A stretch of DNA of 64,000 nt from CAYONZ01 sp964405465 (GTDB lineage: Bacteria; Bdellovibrionota; Bdellovibrionia; Bdellovibrionales; JAMPXM01), in assembly GCA_964405465.1 (NCBI GenBank), contig CAYONZ010000009.1, positions 16,705-80,704 on the forward strand. The letters run 5' to 3'. The notes under the pieces were generated by a model that had not been told where the DNA came from, did no database searches, and saw only the letters and a program-made list of their open reading frames with translations. Position numbers and translations under genes: made by a program. Shown here one piece after another: positions 18,726 to 25,652 of this stretch (position 1 is its first letter; each line of letters starts with the position of its first letter).

Positions 18726-18760
18726 GCCCACCCCACGTGAGTTAACACTGTCTCCAAGGG

Positions 18761-18790
18761 CTCATCGGTTTCATTGGAAACCGACTTAAA
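18761..18790 (-). promoter_or_regulatory. Sigma-28 (FliA)-like promoter overlapping a palindrome
   Basis: On the minus strand TAAG at the upstream end is followed by 15 bases and ACCGATGA. The flagellar/chemotaxis sigma-28 consensus is TAAA, 15 bases, GCCGATAA. It lies about 40 bases upstream of cheA, where a chemotaxis promoter is expected. The same bases form a perfect inverted repeat, TCGGTTTC - 4 bases - GAAACCGA (18765-18784), which could be an operator or an RNA hairpin in the leader. Based on consensus matching only. Confidence 0.45.
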
Positions 18791-18938
18791 TGACAAACTC
18801 GCGATTCCATTTCGTTTTACACTAGACCTTAATCTGGTTTTATTTCGAGTTCCTCACATTCATTTATCCATTTTTTAGTCGAGCTTTTGTTCGAGGTCTC
18901 CCAACTAGACCTTCATCAGCATTAGAAAAAGAATCTAT

Positions 18939-18953
18939 ATTAGGGCGTGTCCT
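18939..18953 (+). repeat. 15-bp motif, inverted copy at 25638-25652
   Basis: The sequence ATTAGGGCGTGTCCT occurs here, and its exact reverse complement occurs at 25638-25652. Both lie in non-coding sequence. GGGCGTGTCCT-type ends are seen on some insertion sequences, so this may be a relic of a transposon end. The link is inferred. Confidence 0.5.
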
Positions 18954-19102
18954 GAATTGTTACGTAACTTGTGTAGAAAAATTCACCGCCTCGCCTCATT
19001 TAATTGCGTTTAAATAGACAACGAAATGTACCGAAATGACCAGACCGGCTATTGCCAAGAAGTGGCTTGAGCTTGTTGCTCACGTATATGAATAGTCAGA
19101 AA

Positions 19103-21301
19103 TTAAGAAGCTTTTTTTCTTAAAATTTGCTCGACGACCTCTAAAAGAACTTTCTTCTTCACTGGTTTAGTCAAGTGTTCCGTGCAGCCCACCGCAAAAC
19201 TTCGCTCCGCATCCTCGGAGAAAGCATTTGCCGTTAGCGCCACTATGGGCGTGGGTTCAAGAGAATTTTCTTTCTCAAAGTTTCGAATTTTTTCGGTGGC
19301 ACCATATCCATCGAGTATCGGCATATGAACATCCATCAACACAAGATCAAATCGCTGTTTGCGAAACTCTTCATATCCTCGTTCCCCATTTTCAGCTATT
19401 ATTAATCTGTAGCCCGTAGCACGAAGATAGAACTGCAACAGGTTACGATTATCTTCTGAGTCGTCGACAATCAAAATGCAGCGAGAGCTGCCTTTCTCCT
19501 CTGCCGAGTTTGCTCCTTGGATCACACCTTGATTCCGCCCGATCCTAGTGTGCTCTGAGACCATCGGCTCTCCAGGACAATCCTCACCTCTAGCCTGAGG
19601 TCCCTCGAGAATTCTTTTTGTAGAAAAAAGATCTGCGCGTAAATCATTATCGCGTGATCTTGCAAATGAAAGTACCTTGCTCGAACTCACGGTTTGCATA
19701 ACCTGATTCAATTCGGTTCGACGCACTGGCCGAATGATTGAGGGACATGACCCAAACTCTTTCGATCGGTGAAAATCAACTCGAGAAGCATAACCATCAA
19801 GCAACAATATGGTCCGCTCAAAGACCTCACGCCACATGCGAAAACGCTTTAAAATCTCTTCTCCTGTAAAATCCGGCAGATCTGGATTGAGCAGTACAAA
19901 ATCAAATGGAGACTCGTGCTCGATCGACTGACGGGCCAAAAGCCACGCCTGCTCCCCAGTGGTACAACTCACCACCTTCGCTCCCCATGACTCGAGAATT
20001 CTTTGTGTCACAACGCTTGCCTCGATGTGTGCATCAATCAATAAAACTCTTCGCCCGGAAAGACGATGGTTTCTTTCTCCAGGTGAAAGGATGGGCAACT
20101 CCCCTTCAAACAAAAATGGTATCCGAACAGTAAAACAGCTTCCCTTACCGAGAGTGCTTTGCACACCAATGGTGCCTCCCATGAGCTCCGTCAATTGTTG
20201 CGATATATTTAGCCCCAAGCCCGTCCCGCCAAAATTTCGGGAAGTCGAAACCTCTGCCTGAGCATAGCTTTCGAAAATTGAAATTAACTTATCCTCAGCA
20301 ATGCCGATTCCATTGTCTTTAACTTCAAATTCCACCCAAACCTTTTTGTCCATTATCTCTGAAAAACGCACACGTAAATCTACCTGACCATTTCGCTCAG
20401 TGAACTTTATCGCATTCGACAAGAGATTCATCATGATCTGGCGCAACCGAAACGGATCTCCTTGAAGCTCCAACGGAATTCGTTCATCAATTTCATATAC
20501 GACTTCAATTTTTTTATCGTGGGCACGACTCGCCATGAGCTCCACAACCTGATCCAAGGTTTCTTCGAGATGAAATTGAATCTTCTCAATACGTAACTTT
20601 CCAGCTTCCACTTTGCTGACATCAAGAATGTCATTGATCAAACCCAATAGCGATTGGCCCGCACGCTTAACTGTGGCTAAAATTCGTCGTTGTTCCTCGG
20701 TCAGTGGAGTCTCTTCTAAGACATCGACCAAACCCACGATTGAGTTCATGGGCGTACGTATTTCATGGCTCATATTGGCCAAAAAAAGACTCTTCGATAG
20801 ATTCGCACGATCGGCGTTCTCTTTGGCCCGCTGTAGAGCCCTTTCTGCATTTTTTTGTTCAGTGATGTCACGAGCGATTTTCGAAATGGCGATCACCTTA
20901 CCGAATTCGTTTCTGAGGGGAGACACCGTCATCTGAATTTCTATCGTGCGACCATCTTTCACCCGCCTTTTGGTCTCATAATGCAGAACCGATTGCCCTG
21001 TCGCAACCTGCTCTAGCAAAGCAAGGTCAGCATCAAAAAATAGCGCTGTTTCAGGAAAGTCTTGTAACGTCTTGCCAATCACTTCACTGGCAGAATAGCC
21101 GGAGATTCTCTCGGCACCAAGATTCCAGCTCAGAACTCGTCCCGCTAGATCTTGACTCACTATTGCGTCTTGCGAATCACGAACTATTGCCTCGAATCGC
21201 GCAAGCGACTGGGCGATACGGGATGGTTCGATTCCAGATCGCTCTACTCTTTGCGGGGTGATTCTTTTACGAATTCTTTTAGATCGACGGTTTGACTTCA
21301 C
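19103..21301 (-). CDS. Hybrid sensor histidine kinase (PAS-HisKA-HATPase-REC-REC)
   Basis: 732 residues, with no membrane segment, so probably cytoplasmic. A very basic N-terminus leads into a PAS domain (about 30-150) ending in the DITEQK linker. HisKA carries His179 in ANMSHEIRTPMN. HATPase_c has NLLSNAIKFT, DNGIGI and GGTGLGLNI boxes. A first receiver (RRVLLIDAHIEASVV) has Asn at the usual phospho-Asp position (FVLLNPDLPD) and is probably dead. A second, intact receiver (CILIVDDSEDNRNLL, Asp in LVLMDVHMPILDG, Lys in LTKPVKKK) ends the protein. The stop is 378 bases upstream of the cheA start on the same strand. No partner regulator is adjacent, so the output target is unknown. Confidence 0.9.
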   Translation of the reverse strand: MKSNRRSKRIRKRITPQRVERSGIEPSRIAQSLARFEAIVRDSQDAIVSQDLAGRVLSWNLGAERISGYSASEVIGKTLQDFPETALFFDADLALLEQVATGQSVLHYETKRRVKDGRTIEIQMTVSPLRNEFGKVIAISKIARDITEQKNAERALQRAKENADRANLSKSLFLANMSHEIRTPMNSIVGLVDVLEETPLTEEQRRILATVKRAGQSLLGLINDILDVSKVEAGKLRIEKIQFHLEETLDQVVELMASRAHDKKIEVVYEIDERIPLELQGDPFRLRQIMMNLLSNAIKFTERNGQVDLRVRFSEIMDKKVWVEFEVKDNGIGIAEDKLISIFESYAQAEVSTSRNFGGTGLGLNISQQLTELMGGTIGVQSTLGKGSCFTVRIPFLFEGELPILSPGERNHRLSGRRVLLIDAHIEASVVTQRILESWGAKVVSCTTGEQAWLLARQSIEHESPFDFVLLNPDLPDFTGEEILKRFRMWREVFERTILLLDGYASRVDFHRSKEFGSCPSIIRPVRRTELNQVMQTVSSSKVLSFARSRDNDLRADLFSTKRILEGPQARGEDCPGEPMVSEHTRIGRNQGVIQGANSAEEKGSSRCILIVDDSEDNRNLLQFYLRATGYRLIIAENGERGYEEFRKQRFDLVLMDVHMPILDGYGATEKIRNFEKENSLEPTPIVALTANAFSEDAERSFAVGCTEHLTKPVKKKVLLEVVEQILRKKAS

Positions 21302-21505
21302 AGTTCTTTTTCGACAAGAACTGGCGCGAACTTGACCTAAGTGTGGCCCTTAGAGAACCCGCCCAATCCCAACTCCGCCTCAATTATTAAAAATTGTTAG
21401 AAACACAGGCCGATTGTTCCACACCGATGCAGGTCTCGATTAAAGGTCTCTGCGACAACCGCAATCATCTCAATCTGAGACCCCTGGCATACCTTTAAAA
21501 ACTTG

Positions 21506-21859
21506 TCACTCCAAATACAAAAGACCGAGGCGCATCACTTCCTCATCAAGGTCTTTTCTCCAGCGCACCTCGGCTTTGAGAGCCGGTCCACGCCCCACTT
21601 TCACACGACAAAAAGTACCAACCTTCAAAACCATATTTGACAGAACCACAATGCCACAGCCCTTTGCCGACTCCTCCAAAATCAATCCCAACAACGTCGG
21701 ACGAAAATCACTAGCATTCTCAATGTTCAGCATATCAACCAGAGCATAATCGCCCGGGTCAGGCTTAAAACGAATGGCCCTTCTAACCACTTTCTTGGAG
21801 GTAGTTGCCTTAGATTTTTCTTTCGCTTCTTCTGCTTGTTTGACTTTTTGTTTTGCCAT
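21506..21859 (-). CDS. PilZ-like domain protein with basic N-terminus
   Basis: 117 residues from ATG 21859. Residues 1-30 are Lys/Glu-rich and likely disordered. The rest has the size and strand pattern of a PilZ domain: RRAIRFKP at the start, an ESAKGCG turn in the place of D/N-x-S-x-x-G, then CRVKVG, AEVRWRKD and RLGLLYLE. PilZ domains bind c-di-GMP. Here the R-x-x-x-R motif is imperfect, so binding is uncertain. The ribosome site is weak. It lies downstream of an XRE gene but is separated from it by a strong terminator. Confidence 0.6.
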   Translation of the reverse strand: MAKQKVKQAEEAKEKSKATTSKKVVRRAIRFKPDPGDYALVDMLNIENASDFRPTLLGLILEESAKGCGIVVLSNMVLKVGTFCRVKVGRGPALKAEVRWRKDLDEEVMRLGLLYLE

Positions 21860-21969
21860 ATCCAAAGTCTAAAATCGGAGTCTACCAAGTCAAGCGATCT
21901 CCATGGACCTCGACCATCTCGCGCGAAACCCAAGAATTATGTTACCTCAAATAGGCAGAGACCAAAAAA

Positions 21970-21996
21970 AAAGAGGAGACCTCGGTCTCCTCTTTT
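21970..21996 (-). terminator. Intrinsic terminator after the XRE gene
   Basis: AAAGAGGAGAC and GTCTCCTCTTT form a perfect 11-bp stem with a CTCG loop. On the minus strand it is followed by a run of nine T residues (the A-run at 21964-21972 overlaps the stem end). It ends transcription of the XRE gene at 22022-22318. It could also work from the plus strand, where the T-run is shorter. Confidence 0.88.
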
Positions 21997-22021
21997 TCAA
22001 TTCTCAGCATGTCAACAAAAC

Positions 22022-22318
22022 CTAGTTAGCTTTGCTACGCCCTTTTTTTACTTTCAGCGCAGACTTTCCTGAGAAAGACTTCTCAAGCTCAAGACGAGTC
22101 TCCTCAACCACCATATCAATGATTTCTTTCTTTGAAATATTCAAAATCTTCGACAAAAATGGCAGTGACTCGAGAGCCGGGCTGCACATCCCTCGCTCCC
22201 AGTTCGAAACAAACTGCGGCGAAGAGTAACCAAGCTCTGTCGCAAGCTCCATCTGCGTAAGCCCTTTCGATACTCGTTTCTCTTTTAACATGGTTCCTAG
22301 TTTAATGTATTTCGACAT
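22022..22318 (-). CDS. XRE-family DNA-binding regulator
   Basis: 98 residues from ATG 22318, preceded by GAAGGAGAATTT. A longer frame exists but lacks a ribosome site. Residues ~6-65 form a Cro/C1-type helix-turn-helix with LTQMELATELGYSSPQFVSN as the core. The C-terminal third is helical and then Lys-rich. A paralogue on the other strand (22889-23176) shares LGYSSPQFVSNWERG exactly. No toxin or phage gene is adjacent, so it is a free-standing regulator. A GTTAC-N5-GTAAC palindrome 38 bases upstream may be its own operator. Confidence 0.87.
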   Translation of the reverse strand: MSKYIKLGTMLKEKRVSKGLTQMELATELGYSSPQFVSNWERGMCSPALESLPFLSKILNISKKEIIDMVVEETRLELEKSFSGKSALKVKKGRSKAN

Positions 22319-22888
22319 AAATTCTCCTTCCTCACAACTGGAGGCCGTTTTAGTAGTTACACACCGTAACTTCATTGCTGATAGTAACACAAACGCAATT
22401 TTTTTTCTTCTAAATATTTTTTGTTTTATGAAAAACATTGGCAAAACCTTTTTGCTTTATAAACATATTTTGTTGATATCTTCTTAATACAAACTAAACA
22501 TATCCTGTTTTGTAAGCTCACTTCACCTAAGCAAATCGACGGATTCAAAACTTTTTTCATACAAAGACATTTTTTGCCCAAAAGAAGTGCGCTTTTAGCC
22601 CTAAACAATTCAAATTTAAGCGAAGAACTCGACAAAAGAGGAGTTACTCTACTTATGAAAAGCACAAAAAAGACGCAACGACCAGAGCATAGCAAATGCA
22701 CTTTGTTTATTAAGAATTCCTTTAGCCAGCTAAACTAATTGAACGGACTACACCATGTTGATAATTTAACCATGAGAATTGTTTTGTGGAATTCGATCGG
22801 CACGCGAGAAACCGCTGCAGCCTGAGTTCACGCAAGAGATGTTAAACTCGATTATGAAGTCGACCAATTGACGATGGAGGTTATAAAA
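22319..22888. other. AT-rich region between two divergent XRE genes
   Basis: 570 bases, strongly AT-rich with many T- and A-runs. It must hold both XRE promoters. The palindrome at 22356-22370 is the only clear motif. A 27-codon frame (22655-22738) follows a GAGGAG, but spacing and composition do not make it convincing. I see no RNA gene. Confidence 0.5.
22356..22370 (-). promoter_or_regulatory. Candidate operator of the XRE gene
   Basis: GTTAC - 5 bases - GTAAC, a 15-bp palindrome, lies 38 bases upstream of the XRE start. A further half-site GTAAC lies about 15 bases beyond it. The size and spacing fit a dimeric helix-turn-helix protein, and autoregulation is usual in the family. Not shown experimentally. 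Confidence 0.35.
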
Positions 22889-23176
22889 ATGCGACTTGTT
22901 ATGCGAACCCTGAGTGACTACCTCAAACAAAAAAGAATTGACAGTGGTCTAAGTCAGCTCGAAGTGGCCAAGGTTTTGGGCTATTCGTCACCGCAGTTCG
23001 TTTCGAACTGGGAGCGCGGTTTAGTCTCCCCACCACTTGAGACAATTGCCACGCTTATTGATCTTTATAAGATTTCTTCTAACGAAGTCATTGAACAGAT
23101 TCTGCTTGAAACCCGTGAATATCTGGCCGAACAACTCGGTGCTCAGAAAAAACGCAAGTCTTCCCGAAAAAAATAA
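22889..23176 (+). CDS. XRE-family DNA-binding regulator (paralogue)
   Basis: 95 residues from ATG 22889, which has GGAGGT eight bases upstream; the frame opens 21 bases earlier at TTG 22868. The helix-turn-helix spans about residues 9-65, with LSQLEVAKVLGYSSPQFVSN as its core. The last dozen residues are Lys/Arg/Ser. Its recognition helix is identical to that of the minus-strand XRE protein, so the two probably bind the same or similar sites. The function of the pair is unknown. Confidence 0.87.
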   Translation: MRLVMRTLSDYLKQKRIDSGLSQLEVAKVLGYSSPQFVSNWERGLVSPPLETIATLIDLYKISSNEVIEQILLETREYLAEQLGAQKKRKSSRKK

Positions 23177-23281
23177 AAGTTCTCAACTAGGTTTATCCTC
23201 TGAAAACTCATTGTAAGGTTCAATCACAACCGAGCGAACCTTGCTCTTGTCAAAAGCCAGGGGCCATCGTAGGCTCAATAG

Positions 23282-24346
23282 GTGGCAAGCCAGACTCAGT
23301 TAAAGAAAATATTGATCATTCGTCTTTCCAGTTTCGGAGACATTTTGCAGTGCACACCTGCCGCAGAATTGCTGCGAACTCAGGCGCCTGATTGTGAGAT
23401 TCATTGGGTCGTTCGCCAAGATTCACAACAACTCCTCAGTAGTCAGCCGTGGCTCACAAAGCTTTGGGTTCTCGATCGCAAGCAGGGTTTACGAGGGCTT
23501 GTTTCTTTGGCCCGCTTGCTTTCACTCGAGCGATTCAGTCATGTTTATGATGCGCACAACAACTTGCGTTCACATCTTTTGCAAGTGGCCATGTTTTTTT
23601 TCGGACTTCGCACTCTTTTCTCGGGGCCCAAGTGGTTACGTCGTTCAAAAGAACGGTGGCGACGATTTCTTTTGTTTACTTTTTCGCTGCCAACATTACC
23701 GAAGCCGTATCGCGGCTCACAAAGCTATCTGGAACCTCTACAAAAGTGGGGAGTTGCGCTCTCGTCTTCACTTGCTCCTGCCTATCGCCCTGATCCCGTG
23801 GCCCTCAAGTCCATAGCTGGCCACAACCTTGCGAAAGACTCCAAGGTTTGGGCACTGGCCCCCTCCGCAGCGTGGCCCATGAAGCGATGGCCTGTGGAAC
23901 ACTTTAAAAAACTCATCCTGCTTTTGCCCGAGCATAGATTTGTAGTTCTTGGAGGACCGCAAGATCTGTTTTGCGAGGAGCTAAGGGCCACAGCACCAGA
24001 GCGTGTCCAAAACTTTGCTGGACAACTCAGTCTCGCCGAAAGCCTTGCGCTCATCACCCAATGCCAAGGTTTGATATCGGCAGACACAGGCCTCATGCAC
24101 GGCGCAGATCAAATGGGGGTCCGAGTTCTCGCTCTCATCGGGCCAACGGCCTTCGGATTTCCCTATTTTAAAAACTCGACTGTTTTAGATGTCGAACTCG
24201 ATTGTCGACCTTGCACCAAAGATGGACGTGGCCGTTGCAGCCAAAAAGTTTACCAAAAATGCATGGTCGATATCACTCCAGAACGAGTCGCCCAAGAAGT
24301 TTTGCGACAAGAACAACAACATTTCCCTATCTTCGAGAAAACATGA
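23282..24346 (+). CDS. Glycosyltransferase family 9 (ADP-heptose:LPS heptosyltransferase-like)
   Basis: 354 residues from GTG 23282. The N-terminal domain opens with KILIIRLSSFGDILQCTPAA, the hallmark of family 9 heptosyltransferases. The C-terminal domain has ALAPSAAWPMKRWP (donor loop), VVLGGPQDLF and SADTGLMHGADQMGVRVLAL with the conserved D-T-G-x-M-H. A cysteine-rich CRPCTKDGRGRCSQKVYQKC segment near the end is usual in this family. It transfers heptose to the LPS inner core on the cytoplasmic face of the inner membrane. Its stop overlaps the waaA start (ATGA), so LPS-core enzymes are translated together. Confidence 0.88.
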   Translation: MASQTQLKKILIIRLSSFGDILQCTPAAELLRTQAPDCEIHWVVRQDSQQLLSSQPWLTKLWVLDRKQGLRGLVSLARLLSLERFSHVYDAHNNLRSHLLQVAMFFFGLRTLFSGPKWLRRSKERWRRFLLFTFSLPTLPKPYRGSQSYLEPLQKWGVALSSSLAPAYRPDPVALKSIAGHNLAKDSKVWALAPSAAWPMKRWPVEHFKKLILLLPEHRFVVLGGPQDLFCEELRATAPERVQNFAGQLSLAESLALITQCQGLISADTGLMHGADQMGVRVLALIGPTAFGFPYFKNSTVLDVELDCRPCTKDGRGRCSQKVYQKCMVDITPERVAQEVLRQEQQHFPIFEKT

Positions 24347-25626
24347 GCACTACTCTATTTTACTTTTTCTATACTCAACTCTGGAATTTTACTCGAATCA
24401 TTCTGCCTGTTTTTGCAAATTTCTCTTCCAAGCTGCATGCCGGAATTGAAATGCGCAAACCCAAAGATGGAGTCTACCCCTGGCTTTCCCAAAAACTTGT
24501 AAATCCTGTTTGGTTTCATTGTGCCTCTGGCGAGTTCGAATATGCCAAGCCCGTCATTCGGGAGTTCAAAAAAAAATATCCCAACCAAAAAATTCTGCTC
24601 ACTTATTTCTCACCGAGCGTACGCGACAACGTGGCTCTGTTTAAAGAAATTGATTTTGCCTGCCCTACGCCTTGGGAAAATCCAAAGATGTGGCAAGATT
24701 TTATCGCCCATCACCAACCCCAAGCACTTTTGATCGCACGCACTGATGTTTGGCCAGAAATGCTACGTCAATGTGAACAAAATCACATTCCGTCGCTGCT
24801 CTTTTCAGCAAGTCTCACTGAAAAGAGTGGTCGAATGAAACCCTGGGTTCGTTGGTTAACTCGATTGGCACATCAAAAGTTGAATCAAATTTTTTGTGTG
24901 AGCGCTGACGACCAAATGCAATTCATCAAACTAGGTCTCGAGCATAAAACAAAAATTCAAGGAGACACACGCTTTGATCAAGTGTTTGCTCGCCTCGCAC
25001 AGCCCAAAAAATTACCCTTTGATTGGCAACCTCCAAAATCCGAAACAGAACGCGTCCGACTCGTATTGGGCTCCACTTGGCCAGAAGACGAAGCCTTTTT
25101 GTTGCCATTGTTCCCTCACCTTCTGTCACAAAAGCTCGAAATCGTTTTGGTCCCTCACGAGCCCTCTGAAGAGCACATTAAATCGCTAAGTCAAAAACTC
25201 AGCGAAATGCAAATTCCTTTTCAGCTCTCAAGTGAACCGGCAAAGAGCGCTTCTGTACTCCTGGTGGATCAGGTTGGATTTTTGGCTGAACTTTATGTGG
25301 ATGCCGACCTTGCCTTTGTCGGAGGCTCGTTTCGCAAACTTGTTCACAGTGTTATGGAGCCATTGGCGTGTGGCTGCGTCACTTTTGTTGGTCCATTTTT
25401 TCAAAACAATCGCGAAGCTCAGCTGTTTATGAAAATGCAACTCAACCCCCACCTTTTTGCTGTGCAGGCCATCTCGCAAGCTGAGCAACTCCAGAGTGCA
25501 CTTGCTCACTGGCTCGCTTTAGATCGTACCAGCCAGAGTAAACTCCGTGATGCCATTCAACATCGAGTGCGTGCCAACCAAGGCGCAACACAATCGACCA
25601 TTGATTGGCTGACAGCACTTCACTAA
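24343..25626 (+). CDS. waaA: 3-deoxy-D-manno-octulosonic acid (Kdo) transferase
   Basis: 427 residues from ATG 24343, which overlaps the upstream TGA. A longer frame reaches back into the heptosyltransferase and is rejected. The N-terminal hydrophobic stretch LFYFFYTQLWNFTRIILP is the membrane anchor of WaaA. VWFHCASGEFEYAKPVI is the conserved catalytic-Glu region. LIARTDVWPEML stands where most homologues have E-T-E-L-W-P. The C-terminal half has GSTWPEDE and VGGSFRKLVHSVMEPLACGC, the family 30 signature. The enzyme adds Kdo to lipid A precursors. Divergence at E-T-E-L may mean altered specificity. Confidence 0.85.
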   Translation: MSTTLFYFFYTQLWNFTRIILPVFANFSSKLHAGIEMRKPKDGVYPWLSQKLVNPVWFHCASGEFEYAKPVIREFKKKYPNQKILLTYFSPSVRDNVALFKEIDFACPTPWENPKMWQDFIAHHQPQALLIARTDVWPEMLRQCEQNHIPSLLFSASLTEKSGRMKPWVRWLTRLAHQKLNQIFCVSADDQMQFIKLGLEHKTKIQGDTRFDQVFARLAQPKKLPFDWQPPKSETERVRLVLGSTWPEDEAFLLPLFPHLLSQKLEIVLVPHEPSEEHIKSLSQKLSEMQIPFQLSSEPAKSASVLLVDQVGFLAELYVDADLAFVGGSFRKLVHSVMEPLACGCVTFVGPFFQNNREAQLFMKMQLNPHLFAVQAISQAEQLQSALAHWLALDRTSQSKLRDAIQHRVRANQGATQSTIDWLTALH

Positions 25627-25637
25627 AAACGATCACG

Positions 25638-25652
25638 AGGACACGCCCTAAT
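25638..25652 (-). repeat. Inverted copy of the 15-bp motif at 18939-18953
   Basis: Reverse complement of ATTAGGGCGTGTCCT, in the 21 bases between the waaA stop and the end of the convergent lipoprotein gene; the last five bases touch that gene's 3' end. The two copies bracket 6.7 kb in inverted orientation. Confidence 0.5.

Larger units (their letters stand above)
18726..19102. other. Intergenic region upstream of the chemotaxis operon
   Basis: 377 bases with no credible gene. It holds the sigma-28-like promoter and palindrome (18761-18790), a 15-base motif at 18939-18953 that recurs inverted at 25638-25652, and a perfect 10-bp palindrome GTTACGTAAC at 18959-18968. The stretch 18930-19095 has the look of an insertion-sequence end, but no transposase is recognisable. 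Confidence 0.5.

Noticed and set aside
18980..19096. 19-codon frame beginning MTRPAIAKKW near the insertion-sequence-like motif
   Set aside because: Too short to identify as a transposase remnant and without a ribosome site.
22655..22738. 27-codon frame after a GAGGAG between the XRE genes
   Set aside because: Spacing to the ATG is 12 bases and composition is not protein-like; no independent support.
23213..23243. AAGGTTC/GAACCTT inverted repeat after the second XRE gene
   Set aside because: Loop of 14 bases and no T-tract; not convincing as a terminator.
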